DNA of 64,000 bases from SCGC-AG-212-J23 sp036406675 (GCA_036406675.1 DASXAO010000075.1:6413-70412), one strand, 5' to 3'. Positions 1 through 8,365 are shown, counted from the stretch's first letter. The notes: a model not told the origin generated them from the sequence alone. A program made the numbers and translations.

Positions 1-1
1 T

Positions 2-244
2 GCGCGCAAATTCACCCTCAAGGACGTGGCGAAGAACATCGCCTGTCCCTTCCTCGTCACGCACGCCGGCAACGATCGCGTCGTGCCGGTGGAGAACGCG
101 CAGAAGCTCTACGACGCCGTGGGCTCGAACCGGAAGACCATCAGGATCTTCGGCGCCGACGAGGGCGGCGCGGAGCACGCGCACGTCGACAACCGGCAGG
201 TCGGCATCGACTTCGCCGCCGACTGGCTGCAGGACAACCTCTAG
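2..244 (+). CDS. alpha/beta hydrolase, C-terminal fragment (runs off the window start)
   Basis: The reading frame is open from base 2, so only about 80 C-terminal residues are present. The sequence CPFLVTHAGNDRVV supplies the acidic member of an alpha/beta-hydrolase triad, and AEHAHVDN supplies the catalytic His. The same arrangement (CPFLVMHGAEDQQV, then AAHTQFDN) closes the complete hydrolase at 16372-17475, so the two appear to be paralogues of the DHPON-hydrolase/FrsA-like group. The nucleophile lies outside the window and the substrate is unknown. The gene converges on the flavoprotein gene at 251 with only 6 bases between them. Confidence 0.75.
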   Translation, partial: ARKFTLKDVAKNIACPFLVTHAGNDRVVPVENAQKLYDAVGSNRKTIRIFGADEGGAEHAHVDNRQVGIDFAADWLQDNL

Positions 245-250
245 CCGCGG

Positions 251-856
251 CTAGAGCTCCGGCGCGTAGCGCTGCGCCAGCTCTTCCTGCGTCTCGGCCG
301 GCAGCCGCAGGCCGGTCTGGTCGCCCAGCATCTCCCCCATGGTCGGCAATACGGAGCGCTCGACGTGCGAAGCGGGGTCCCACAGCCTCGAGCGCATGAG
401 CGCCTTGGCGCAGTGCAGGTAGGCGGCCTGGACTTTCACCCGCAGGACGAGCTTGGGCGCGCGCCGTTCCGTGGTGCAGGCCCGGATGTCCTCGGGCGAC
501 GTGGAGAGCACCGCGGTGCCGTTGACGCGCAACGTCTCGTCGACGCCCGGGATCAGGAAGAGCAGGCCGACCTTGCCGGTGGCCACGATGTTCTCGAAGG
601 AGTCGAGGCGGTTGTTTCCCGGCGCGTCGGGAACGAGCAGCTCGCCGCCTTCGTTCACCTTCGCGAATCCGGGCTCGCCGCCGCGCGGAGACGCGTCCAT
701 GTTGTGCTCGCGATCCGACGTCGCCAGCACCAGGAACGGCGAAAGCGCGATGAAGTTGCGGCAGTGGACGTCGAGAAACGGGAGCTGCTTCCTGACGGCG
801 CGTTCTTTGGGCGCCGCGTAGAGCTCGCGCAACGCGGCCGGGTTTTCGAGGGTCAT
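251..856 (-). CDS. pyridoxamine 5'-phosphate oxidase-like FMN-binding protein
   Basis: This 201-residue cytoplasmic protein belongs to the PNPOx-like split-barrel group. Visible family features are a central strand region FLVLATSDREHNMDASPRGG (residues about 42-61), where FMN-binding barrels carry their conserved DxSPRG segment, followed by PGNNRLDSF and GLLFLIPGVDETLRVNG. These match the MSMEG_1061-type subgroup, usually annotated as flavin-dependent oxidoreductases of unknown substrate. The ATG is 7 bases downstream of the stop of the MmgE/PrpD gene on the same strand, so the two are probably co-transcribed. Family assignment is firm; the reaction is not known. Confidence 0.8.
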   Translation of the reverse strand: MTLENPAALRELYAAPKERAVRKQLPFLDVHCRNFIALSPFLVLATSDREHNMDASPRGGEPGFAKVNEGGELLVPDAPGNNRLDSFENIVATGKVGLLFLIPGVDETLRVNGTAVLSTSPEDIRACTTERRAPKLVLRVKVQAAYLHCAKALMRSRLWDPASHVERSVLPTMGEMLGDQTGLRLPAETQEELAQRYAPEL

Positions 857-863
857 GGCGGCA

Positions 864-2228
864 TTATGCCGGCGCGCGCAGCGCCGCCGCGAGCTCTCGC
901 ACGTCGGCGAGGCGCTCGAGACCGGCGACCAGCGCGATGATCCGCTTCACGGCCGGGTCGGGCAGGAAGCCCGCGGCGGCGGTGCGCAGCTTTTCCTCGA
1001 TCTCCCCGCGCGTCAGCGGATCGGAGGGGTCGCCTTTCGGCGCCGCGCGCCGGTCGGAATGCACCGCCCCCTCGGTGGTCCTGATCTCGACCGCGGCGCC
1101 GGTTCCTTCCACCTTCGGGTCGATTTCGACCTTCACCTTGTCGCGTGCAAAGGCGCACACCGCCGGATCCTGGAAGCGGCGCGGCTCGAACTGGTCGAGC
1201 CAGCAGCGCCGGTCGTGCAGCACGATCGAGGTGACATACGGCGTGGAAAGAAGCGCTTTGAACTTGTCGTTCCAGGCGAGCGTGCCGTGCATGTCGTACA
1301 CCGTTTTCGACAACCCCACCCGCACGCTCGCGACGCGATCGGGTTTTAATTCATGAGAATTGATTAATGCAAAAAGCGAGCTGATCACCGTCTGGATCGA
1401 GCTCGCCGCCGGCCACAGGCGCAGCGCGATGGACTCGAGCTGCCAGCGCTCGCCGAGCTCCGCGGTCACGGCTTGCGGATTGCCGCCATCGGAGTAGGCA
1501 TTGAAGAGGCCGCCGTCCGCGTGGGCGAGTATTTCAGCCGACGACGGGAAGCCCTGCTCGGCGAGCAGGGCCGCGAGCAGGCCGGACAGCGCGCCGCGCG
1601 ACTGGTGGAACTTGATCGTCGGCGTGCCCCAGTGCGCGAAGGTGCCGGCCGACTGGCTTCCGGCGAGACCGAATGCGTTGCGCTGCCGCTCGGCGTCGAG
1701 GCCGAGCAGCTTGCCGGCTGCCGCCGCGCCGCCGAAGGGGCCGATCACCCCGGGCGAGTGCCAGCCCCGGGCGCGAAACGCCGGGTAGTTCGTGCCGAGG
1801 CCGACGCGCACCGTGGTCTCGAGCCCGGCGGCGACGGCGCAAAGGAGTGCGCGGCCGCTCGCGCCGTTGCGCTCGGCGATCGCGAGCGCCGGCGGCACGA
1901 CCTGCGGCGTCGTATGGCAGAGCGTCGGCCGGTGCACGTCGCACACCGTGACCGCGGTGATGAGATAACCGTTGAGCAGCGTCGCGCCGGCGAGCGAGAG
2001 CCGCTCGCCGCCGATCACGCTCGCTTCGCGCGAGTCTCCCAGCGCGGCCGCGAGGGCGCGGATCTGCTTCGATTCGTCGCCCTGCCGGCCGGCGATGGCG
2101 CTCGCGAGCGTGTCGAGCAGGATGTCCTTCACTCTCTCTACCACGCGCGGAGGAAGCGACTCGTAGGTGAGCCCGCCGACGAAACGCGCGAGCTCGGCGC
2201 TGGGAGCGGCGTTCGTCGGTCGATTCAT
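864..2228 (-). CDS. MmgE/PrpD family protein
   Basis: This 454-residue protein matches the full length of the MmgE/PrpD family (2-methylcitrate dehydratase, cis-aconitate decarboxylase and relatives). Family features are LDTLASAIAG near the N terminus, LINGY-like LLNGYLITA, HTTPQVVPPALAIAERNGASG, RGWHSPGVIGPFGGAAAAGKLLGL, and the KFHQSRGALSGLLAALLAEQGF helix that begins the second half. Members dehydrate or decarboxylate tricarboxylic acids, but many in this genomic context have no assigned substrate. It starts immediately after the stop of the Bug gene at 2229, which suggests a transporter-receptor/enzyme pair. The neighbouring CoA-transferase and CitE-like lyase are divergent and may belong to the same pathway. 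Confidence 0.88.
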   Translation of the reverse strand: MNRPTNAAPSAELARFVGGLTYESLPPRVVERVKDILLDTLASAIAGRQGDESKQIRALAAALGDSREASVIGGERLSLAGATLLNGYLITAVTVCDVHRPTLCHTTPQVVPPALAIAERNGASGRALLCAVAAGLETTVRVGLGTNYPAFRARGWHSPGVIGPFGGAAAAGKLLGLDAERQRNAFGLAGSQSAGTFAHWGTPTIKFHQSRGALSGLLAALLAEQGFPSSAEILAHADGGLFNAYSDGGNPQAVTAELGERWQLESIALRLWPAASSIQTVISSLFALINSHELKPDRVASVRVGLSKTVYDMHGTLAWNDKFKALLSTPYVTSIVLHDRRCWLDQFEPRRFQDPAVCAFARDKVKVEIDPKVEGTGAAVEIRTTEGAVHSDRRAAPKGDPSDPLTRGEIEEKLRTAAAGFLPDPAVKRIIALVAGLERLADVRELAAALRAPA

Positions 2229-3194
2229 CTACTCGAGCTTTGCTCCCGAATCTTTCACGGCTTTGGCCCATTTGCCGAGCTCGGACTTCACCAGCGCGGT
2301 GAACTCTTCCGGCGTCGAGATCGCCGGCTCGGCGGCGAGGCCGATCAGCCGCTCGCGCATGTCGGGCATGGCGTAGATCTTCGCTACCGCGGCGTGGATC
2401 TTGTCGACGATCGGCTTCGGAATGCCCGCCGGTCCGACGAGCCCGTTCCAGCCGACCGCGATGTAGCCGGGGAGCGCCGCCTCGTTCAGCGTCGGCACGT
2501 CCGGCAGCGCGCTTACGCGCTCGGCGCTGGTGACGGCGATGGCACGCGCCTGCTTGTTCTTGACGAGCGGCACCGCGGCCGGGGCGGTAGCGAAGGTGAC
2601 CGCCACTTCGCCGCTGACCAGCGCAAGAAGCTGCGGCCCGGCACCCTTGTACGGGACGTGCAGAAGGTCGACCCCGGCCATGCTCTTGAACATCTCCGCG
2701 GTGAGGTGCGGCTGCGAGCCGCTGCCCGCGGAGCTGTACTGCAGGGCGCCGGGCTTGCCCTTGGCGAGCGCGATCAACTCCTGCGCGGTCGTGGCGGGCA
2801 CCGACGGATGGACGATCAGCAGCGTCGGCAGGTTGACGAGGTTGGTGATGAGGGTGAAGTCCTTGAGCGGATCGAACGGCAGGTTCGGATAGATCGCCGG
2901 ATTGATGGCGTGCGTGCCGACCGTGTTGATGAGCAGCGTGTGCGGGTCGCCTTTCTGCTTCGCGACGAACTCGCAGGCGACGTTGCCGGCCGCGCCGGGG
3001 CGGTTCTCCGCGATGACCGGTTGTCCCCATTCCTCGGCGAGCTTCTGCGCGAGGGTGCGCGCCAGGATGTCCGAGGTGCCGCCCGGCGGAAAGGGGATCA
3101 CGATGCGCACCGTGCGCGTCGGATAGGCCTGCGACCAGGCTGCGCCGTGCAGGCACAGGATCGCGAGCAGCGCAGCGCGGGCGAAGGACCGCAT
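2229..3194 (-). CDS. Bug-type tripartite tricarboxylate transporter substrate-binding protein
   Basis: This is a periplasmic solute-binding protein of the Bug/TctC family, about 321 residues. I chose the ATG at 3194 because it gives a normal signal peptide (MRSFARAALLAILCLHGAAWSQA). An upstream in-frame ATG at 3221 would overlap the start of the divergent CoA-transferase gene. Family features are YPTRTVRIVIPFPPGGTSDILAR after the signal, ENRPGAAGN, VPYKGAGPQ and the PTLNEAALPGY segment. Bug proteins bind carboxylates or neutral small molecules. No TctA/TctB membrane genes are visible anywhere in the window. The MmgE/PrpD gene follows directly with no gap. Confidence 0.92.
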   Translation of the reverse strand: MRSFARAALLAILCLHGAAWSQAYPTRTVRIVIPFPPGGTSDILARTLAQKLAEEWGQPVIAENRPGAAGNVACEFVAKQKGDPHTLLINTVGTHAINPAIYPNLPFDPLKDFTLITNLVNLPTLLIVHPSVPATTAQELIALAKGKPGALQYSSAGSGSQPHLTAEMFKSMAGVDLLHVPYKGAGPQLLALVSGEVAVTFATAPAAVPLVKNKQARAIAVTSAERVSALPDVPTLNEAALPGYIAVGWNGLVGPAGIPKPIVDKIHAAVAKIYAMPDMRERLIGLAAEPAISTPEEFTALVKSELGKWAKAVKDSGAKLE

Positions 3195-3219
3195 CCCGGT
3201 TTCGTTTAGCATTGGCCGC

Positions 3220-4458
3220 ATGGTGGTGAAACAGCGCGATTATGCGCCCAGCGCGCCGGGCGCCCTGGACGGCGTTCGTGTGCTCGACCTCTCGCGCCTG
3301 TTTGCAGGCAACCTGCTGACCCAGATCCTAGGCGACTTCGGCGCCGAGGTCATCAAGGTCGAGCCGCCCGCCGGCGACACGCTGCGCGCCTGGCGGACGA
3401 ACGGCATCTCCATTCACTGGAAGGCCTACGCGCGCAACAAGAAGAGCCTGTGCCTCGAGCTGCGCAAGCCGCGCGCCCGCGAGCTGCTGCTCGACCTCGT
3501 GCCGGACGCCGCCCTCTTTGTGGAGAGCTTCAGGCCGGGGACGCTCGAGGCGATGGGCCTCGGGCCCGACATTCTCATGGAAAGAAACGCGCGGCTGGTC
3601 GTCGTGCGCATCTCCGGCTGGGGACAGGACGGGCCGTACCGCCGCCGGCCGGGTTTCGGCTCGCTGGTGGAGGGGATGTCCGGGTTCGCCGCGATCAACG
3701 GCTTCGCCGACCGCGAGCCGGTGCTGCCGCCGATGTATCTCGCCGACGCGGTCGCCGGCCTCTACGGCGCCTCGGCGGCGATGATCGCGCTGCGCGAGGT
3801 GGAGAAGAACCGGGGGCGCGGCCAGGTGATCGATCTGGCGCTCCTCGACCCGCTGTTCGCCATTCTCGGCCCGCAGGCGGCCCATTATCGACTCACCGGC
3901 AAGGTGAAGCCCCGCAGCGGCAGCCGCTCGACCAATACCGCGCCGCGCAACGTCTACCGCTGCAAGGACGGGCGTTTCGTCGCGCTTTCCGCGTCGACTC
4001 AGAAGATGGCCGAGCGCACGTTTCGCGCGATCGGGCGCGGCGACCTCGTGGCCGATCCGCGCTACCGCACCAATGCCCAGCGCGTCGAGCACGCCGCCGA
4101 GCTCGACGCGATCATCGGCGCGTTCATCGCCGAGCGCACCCAGGCCGAGAACGTGGCTTTCTTCGAGCAGGCCGAGGTCACCATCGGGCCGATCTACGAC
4201 ACCGCGCAGATCCTGGAGGACCCTCACTTCATCGAGCGCGAGCTCCTCGCCGACTACCCCGACGACGAGATGGGTGCGTTCCCGATGCAGCACGTCGCGC
4301 CGCGCCTTTCCGGCACTCCGGGCTCGATGCGCGCGCCGGCGCCGAAGCTCGGCGAGCACAACCGCGAGCTGCTCGGCCTCGGCCAGGACGCATACGCCGA
4401 GCTCGTGCGGGGCGGCGTCGTAGCGGAAGGAGAAGCGAAGCCCGGGGAGGAAGAATGA
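3220..4458 (+). CDS. family III (CaiB/BaiF) CoA-transferase
   Basis: This 412-residue class III CoA-transferase moves CoA between carboxylic acids. It begins with GVRVLDLSRLFAGNLLTQILGDFGAEVIKVEPP, the family's N-terminal signature. It continues with FRPGTLEAMGLG, ISGWGQDGPYRRRPGFGSLVEGMSG, and YLADAVAGLYGA, where Asp176 corresponds to the aspartate that forms the acyl anhydride. The C-terminal part contains the usual APKLGEHN segment. The stop codon overlaps the ATG of the CitE-like gene (ATGA, 4 bases), indicating translational coupling. Only about 25 bases separate it from the divergent Bug start. The acyl substrate cannot be read from the sequence. Confidence 0.92.
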   Translation: MVVKQRDYAPSAPGALDGVRVLDLSRLFAGNLLTQILGDFGAEVIKVEPPAGDTLRAWRTNGISIHWKAYARNKKSLCLELRKPRARELLLDLVPDAALFVESFRPGTLEAMGLGPDILMERNARLVVVRISGWGQDGPYRRRPGFGSLVEGMSGFAAINGFADREPVLPPMYLADAVAGLYGASAAMIALREVEKNRGRGQVIDLALLDPLFAILGPQAAHYRLTGKVKPRSGSRSTNTAPRNVYRCKDGRFVALSASTQKMAERTFRAIGRGDLVADPRYRTNAQRVEHAAELDAIIGAFIAERTQAENVAFFEQAEVTIGPIYDTAQILEDPHFIERELLADYPDDEMGAFPMQHVAPRLSGTPGSMRAPAPKLGEHNRELLGLGQDAYAELVRGGVVAEGEAKPGEEE

Positions 4459-5348
4459 AAGAATTGCCGGTATGGCGCTCGCTCCTCTACGTGCCGGTCA
4501 ACGTGGAGAAGTACGTCGCGAAGGCCCACACGCGCGGCGCCGACTGCATCCAGCTCGACCTCGAGGACAGCGTCCCCGCGTCCGAGAAGGCGCGCGCCCG
4601 CACGCTGGTGGCGGATGCGGCCGGACGCGTGCGCCGCGGGGGCGCGGACGTGGTGGTGCGCATCAACAGTCCGCTCGAGAAAGCGCTCCAGGATCTGGAT
4701 GGCTGCATTTGCGCCGACGTCGACGGCATCGCGATCACCAAGACCGAAAACGCGTCGTACGTGCAAAGGATCGACGACGCGATCTCGCGGCTGGAGGCGA
4801 AGCGCGGCCTGCCCGAGCGGCACACCCGGCTGATCGCGATGGTGGAGACCCCGGCCGCGTTCTTCGACATGCCGTCCATCGCCCGCGCCAGCGCGCGCCT
4901 CGCGGCGATGAACATCGGAGGCGAGGACTTCGCGCTCGCCGCCGGCATGGAGCCCACGGAGGAAACGCTCCTCATGCCGAAGCAGCAGATGATCTTCGCC
5001 GCGCGCTCGGCCGGCCTGATGCCGCTCGGCTTCATCGCGAGCGTGGCGGGCTTCGGCGACTGGGAAGCGTTCCGCCGGATGGTGCGGCGCTCGCGCCAGT
5101 TCGGCTTCATGGGCGCGGGCTGCATCCATCCGGGGCAGGTGCCGATCGTCAACCAGGAGTATTCGCCCTCCGCCGAAGAACTCCGACTCGCAGAGAAAAT
5201 AGTGATCGAGAACGCCAAGGCGGAGGCGGCCGGCCGCGCGTCGTTTGCCATCGACGGCAAGATGATCGACGTCCCGGTCGTCGAGCGGGCGCGCCGCCTG
5301 ATCGAGCGCGCCGCGGCCGTCGCGGCGCGCGAGGCGCGAAAGCGCTAG
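4455..5348 (+). CDS. HpcH/HpaI aldolase / CitE-like acyl-CoA lyase
   Basis: This 297-residue TIM-barrel protein resembles the citrate lyase beta subunit and malyl-, citramalyl- and methylmalyl-CoA lyases. It shows RSLLYVP at the N terminus, the metal-linked LDLEDSVP (residues 35-41), IAMVETPAAFF with Glu131, GGEDFALAAG near residue 155 and GCIHPGQVP. Its ATG lies within the last codons of the CoA-transferase gene, so a CoA thioester made by the transferase is the natural substrate. It ends 25 bases before a convergent gene, with a small hairpin between them. Whether it cleaves citramalyl-CoA, malyl-CoA or another 3-hydroxyacyl-CoA is inference only. Confidence 0.9.
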   Translation: MKELPVWRSLLYVPVNVEKYVAKAHTRGADCIQLDLEDSVPASEKARARTLVADAAGRVRRGGADVVVRINSPLEKALQDLDGCICADVDGIAITKTENASYVQRIDDAISRLEAKRGLPERHTRLIAMVETPAAFFDMPSIARASARLAAMNIGGEDFALAAGMEPTEETLLMPKQQMIFAARSAGLMPLGFIASVAGFGDWEAFRRMVRRSRQFGFMGAGCIHPGQVPIVNQEYSPSAEELRLAEKIVIENAKAEAAGRASFAIDGKMIDVPVVERARRLIERAAAVAAREARKR

Positions 5349-5363
5349 CAGGACGTGAGTTAC

Positions 5364-5383
5364 GTCGACCGAGTTAGGTCGAC
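5364..5383. terminator. small hairpin between convergent genes
   Basis: A 7-base perfect stem (GTCGACC / GGTCGAC) with a GAGTTA loop lies between the end of the CitE-like gene and the end of the convergent gene at 5374. It could act as a bidirectional terminator, but there is no T-run and it overlaps the last codons of the minus-strand gene. Confidence 0.3.
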
Positions 5384-6129
5384 AACGTGAGTTCCAGCGC
5401 GACGCTGCGGCAGTCCATTTCGTATTCGAGCTCGACCACCGGCGGCCGGCAGTAGTGCCACGTGAGGCCCGCGTTGGCCGCCCCGCGGCGCACGATCTCG
5501 TCGGCCAGGAACGGGTGCAGGTCGTGAACCGTATAGACCTGAGTCGCGTTGGTATCGGCCCAGGTAAAGCCCAGCGCAGCGAGGCGAGCTTCCATGATGT
5601 CGAGAACGAAGCTGGCCTTCTCGCGCAAGCCCGCCGGCGTGACGTCGCCGCGGCGGACGATGAAATCGCGGTAGTTCGACTTGCGTTCCGGCGCCTCGCC
5701 GCTGCCGGCGACGACGAAGCTGGCGTCATTCCCGCGAGAGGTTTCCGTGTAGGAAAAGGCGTACAGCGACGGCTCTTTTGGCGGATTCAAGGCGGGGCAG
5801 ACGTTGCTGCGCGCCACCGGGTTCACGTTCCCGTCGTAGATGCCCCAGTCTTTCAGCTTTGCGGCGTAGATTTCGTTGAATTCTCGGAAGCCCGTCTCGG
5901 TGAAAGGCGCCGGCGAGCGCAGCTCGCAAGCGCAGAATGCGCTGATCGGGCGGCCCGCGGAGCGGATCGTATGCTCCGCGAGGTGAAAGCCTTCGGCGAG
6001 CGGCAGGGCTCGAGCGAGTCGCACCCGCACGATGCGGTAACCAGGCTCGGCGACGACGCCGCCCGAATACTGGAACACGGCGTTGATGAAGCGGTAGCCG
6101 CCTGCGGCGAAGACACGGACGTCGGTCAC
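5374..6129 (-). CDS. CnbZ-like protein (2-amino-5-chloromuconate deaminase-like)
   Basis: This 251-residue cytoplasmic protein starts at a GTG. Conserved blocks are FAAGGYRFINAVFQYSGGV near the N terminus, AFCACELRSPAPFTETGF (residues about 63-80), NPVARSNVCPALNPP and AFSYT. I recognise these from proteins annotated as CnbZ-like, the 2-amino-5-chloromuconate deaminase group. The cysteine-rich CACELRS and SNVCP segments look functional. It is divergent from a RidA-family gene with a 41-base shared upstream region. RidA relatives include 2-aminomuconate deaminases, so a joint role in deaminating an aminomuconate-type intermediate is plausible. The family recognition is from memory of conserved blocks, so the reaction is tentative. 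Confidence 0.6.
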   Translation of the reverse strand: MTDVRVFAAGGYRFINAVFQYSGGVVAEPGYRIVRVRLARALPLAEGFHLAEHTIRSAGRPISAFCACELRSPAPFTETGFREFNEIYAAKLKDWGIYDGNVNPVARSNVCPALNPPKEPSLYAFSYTETSRGNDASFVVAGSGEAPERKSNYRDFIVRRGDVTPAGLREKASFVLDIMEARLAALGFTWADTNATQVYTVHDLHPFLADEIVRRGAANAGLTWHYCRPPVVELEYEMDCRSVALELTLST

Positions 6130-6170
6130 TCCAATACCATACCTGCTTCTCGATAGCGGAGGGGAACGCG

Positions 6171-6557
6171 ATGAAGCAGGAATTCGTCGTAGACGGCCTG
6201 GCGCCGCCGATCAGCCACTACTGCGACGCGGTGCGCTTCGGAGACCTTCTTTTCATCTCCGGGATACCGCCCACCGGCCCCGACGGCAAGGTGGTGGGCG
6301 GGGCCGATGTCGCGGCTCAGACGCGCCAGGTGTTCCGCAACATGAAGCTCGTGCTCGACGCTGCCGGGGCGAGCTGCGCCGACATCCTCAAGGTCACGGT
6401 CTATCTTCTCGACGTGAACGACCGCGCCAGGATCAATCCCGTGCGCCAGGAGTTCTTTGGCGCCGCGCGCCCCGCGAGCACGCTGATCGGCGTGAAGGAG
6501 CTCGCGATTCCCGGAATGAAGGTGGAGATCGAAGCCGTCGTCGGCCTCAAGCGCTAG
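6171..6557 (+). CDS. RidA family enamine/imine deaminase
   Basis: This 128-residue protein has the normal size for the trimeric RidA/YjgF/UK114 fold. It carries LLFISGIPPTGPDGKVV, TRQVFRNMKLVLDAAGAS, KVTVYLLDVNDRARINPV and RPASTLIGVKEL. Arg100 in the RPAST block is the expected carboxylate-binding arginine, and the IEA near residue 120 matches the family's C terminus. RidA proteins hydrolyse reactive enamines and imines, and some members are catabolic deaminases. The ATG is 41 bases from the divergent CnbZ-like gene. Its last 11 bases overlap the convergent glycosylase gene. Confidence 0.9.
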   Translation: MKQEFVVDGLAPPISHYCDAVRFGDLLFISGIPPTGPDGKVVGGADVAAQTRQVFRNMKLVLDAAGASCADILKVTVYLLDVNDRARINPVRQEFFGAARPASTLIGVKELAIPGMKVEIEAVVGLKR

Positions 6558-7710
6558 CAGTCGAAAGGCCATTGATCCCGCTCCCCGCTTCGGCGAGCTG
6601 AAAGCGCTCGAAGCGGTGCAGCGCGTCCTCGATGCGGCGTTTTCTCTCGCGCCGCGCGGCCTTGGCGATCCAGGTCCACTGCCGGATCAGGAGCCGGCGA
6701 GCGATGCGGTCGGTCTTCAGGTCGAGCACCGCGGCCACCTCGTCGCCGATGACGACCGGCTGCGCAAAGTACCCGAACCTGCGCTTTTCCTTGGGCAGGT
6801 ACGCCTCGAACCGGTGCTCGTAGCCGAAGAAGAGCTGCTGGCGCCGGCGCTGGTGGATGAGCGGATCGAACGGGGAGAGGATATGCACCATGTCGCCCTC
6901 CGGGAAAGCCGTCTCGAGGGAGGCCGGCCGCACCCAGTGCGGGATGCCCTGCACGCTCACCGCGACGAGCTCGCCGCGCCGCACTTTGCGCTCGATCAAG
7001 CGCCGGATCGCGGGTTTGCGCGCCGCGTCGAGGTAGCAAACCGAATCGAGGCTCACTACCGCCTGCGCCCGGAGAGCGCGCTCGAGCAGGTAGCCCAGGA
7101 CCTCGGCTTCCGAGGCGGCGACCGGCGGCCGCTCCCAGCCGAAGTGCCGGCGCATGAGCTCGTAGGTCTTCAGCATGCCGCTGCGCTGGCTCACCGTGAC
7201 CTGGCCGCGATAGAACGCGAGCTGCAGCGCGCGCTTCGAGGGCTTGCGGCTCGCCCAGGCGTGGTCTTTCTCGACCAGGATGTCGTCGTCCATATCCCGG
7301 ATGGTGAGCGGGCCGTCCTCGCGAATGCGCCCGAGCACCTTGCGCAGGTCCGCGTCCTTGACCACGCCGAACCATGCGCTGCGCGCTTGCCACTCGCGCC
7401 GCATCGCGCGCAGGAAGAACCGCAGGTCGCGCGTCGGCACGTACGACAGAGCGTGCGTCCAGTACTCGAAGACCGTCTTGTCGATGCTCTGCGCCTGCAG
7501 CAGGTGCTCGCGCCGGTACGCCGGGATGCGGGTGTAGAGGATCTGGTGGTGGCAGCGCTCGACCACGTTGATGGTGTCGATCTGGACGTAGCCCAGGTGC
7601 TCCACGGCGAGGCGCGTCGCCTGCGGACCGTCGCCGAACGGCGCCGTTTCGTCCAGGCGCTGCGCGTGGAGCCAGAGGCGACGCGCTTGCTGTACGTCCA
7701 GGGTGTTCAA
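6547..7710 (-). CDS. YcaQ/AlkX-type winged-helix DNA glycosylase
   Basis: This 387-residue protein belongs to the HTH_42 family (E. coli YcaQ/AlkX, Streptomyces AlkZ), whose members unhook interstrand crosslinks and remove bulky alkylated bases. The QxD catalytic motif is visible as GYVQIDTINVV (Gln43, Asp45), placing it in the YcaQ/AlkX branch. Downstream are SPFDPLIHQRRRQQLFFGYEHRFEAY and PKEKRRFGYFAQPVVIGDEVAAVLDLK, typical of the C-terminal half. It is monocistronic, with its 3' end overlapping the convergent ridA-like gene by 11 bases and its start 71 bases from the PagL-like gene. A repair role fits the family; the lesion specificity is unknown. Confidence 0.87.
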   Translation of the reverse strand: MNTLDVQQARRLWLHAQRLDETAPFGDGPQATRLAVEHLGYVQIDTINVVERCHHQILYTRIPAYRREHLLQAQSIDKTVFEYWTHALSYVPTRDLRFFLRAMRREWQARSAWFGVVKDADLRKVLGRIREDGPLTIRDMDDDILVEKDHAWASRKPSKRALQLAFYRGQVTVSQRSGMLKTYELMRRHFGWERPPVAASEAEVLGYLLERALRAQAVVSLDSVCYLDAARKPAIRRLIERKVRRGELVAVSVQGIPHWVRPASLETAFPEGDMVHILSPFDPLIHQRRRQQLFFGYEHRFEAYLPKEKRRFGYFAQPVVIGDEVAAVLDLKTDRIARRLLIRQWTWIAKAARRERKRRIEDALHRFERFQLAEAGSGINGLSTASA

Positions 7711-7781
7711 ATTTCAATCGTCACTTGGACTGGGGCAGAGTGAAACCCGCCCGCCACCCACGGTCAAGACAATGCACGGCC

Positions 7782-8306
7782 ATGAAGAGCATAGGGCTTC
7801 TTCTCGTCACCGTCGGCTTCCTGGCCTTCGGGCGCGTGGCCGCGGCCCAGCCGCAGTCGGAGCTCGTGGTTTCGCTCGCCCGCGGCGCTGAAAACGCCGA
7901 CATCGACGTCCTGCGGCTCGCCTACCGCCGCGACCTCGGGACCGAGGCGCATTGGTGGGCCCCGACGCTGGTCGAGCTCGGCGGCGGGATCTGGCGCGTG
8001 CCGGACCTGGCGGGGACCACCCAGCGCTTCGACCTGCATGCGACCCCGGTATGGCGCGCCGACTTTGCGCGCACCTACGTCGAGGGCGGCATCGGCTTGT
8101 ACATGCTTTCGCACACCATCAACAACGACGTGACGCACATGTCGACGTCGTTCGAATTCGGCTCGCACGTGGGCGCCGGCCTGCGCATCGGGGAGCGGCG
8201 GGAGACCAGGCTGGGCATCGCCCTCCAGCATCTCTCGAACGCCGGCATCAAGGAGCCCAACAGCGGGGTCAATTTCCTGGTCGTGGCCGCGAGCTTCCCG
8301 CTCTAA
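7782..8306 (+). CDS. PagL-like lipid A 3-O-deacylase (acyloxyacyl hydrolase)
   Basis: This 174-residue outer-membrane beta-barrel precursor begins with a signal peptide (MKSIGLLLVTVGFLAFGRVAAAQ). I chose the ATG at 7782 because it starts exactly at the signal. The catalytic block of PagL enzymes, a His and Ser in the HxSNAG context, appears as LQHLSNAGIKEPNSGVNF (His150, Ser152). The last residues end in aromatic and hydrophobic positions (VVAASFPL) rather than the usual terminal Phe. PagL removes the 3-O acyl chain of lipid A. The Mla-type lipid transport operon begins 59 bases downstream, so this neighbourhood concerns the outer membrane. Confidence 0.85.
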   Translation: MKSIGLLLVTVGFLAFGRVAAAQPQSELVVSLARGAENADIDVLRLAYRRDLGTEAHWWAPTLVELGGGIWRVPDLAGTTQRFDLHATPVWRADFARTYVEGGIGLYMLSHTINNDVTHMSTSFEFGSHVGAGLRIGERRETRLGIALQHLSNAGIKEPNSGVNFLVVAASFPL

Positions 8307-8365
8307 GCGCAAACCTTCGCCCACGGGGCGGTTTCGCGCACCGGTTTCGCGCACAATGGCGAGCA

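Noticed and set aside
1473..3209. A 578-codon plus-strand open frame
   Set aside because: It is antisense to MmgE/PrpD and the Bug gene, is Arg/Gly/Ala-rich and crosses two real genes with clear family blocks.
6547..7710. Plain transcriptional regulator because of its winged-helix region
   Set aside because: The QxD motif (Gln43, Asp45) and the SPFDPL block identify the YcaQ/AlkX glycosylase family.
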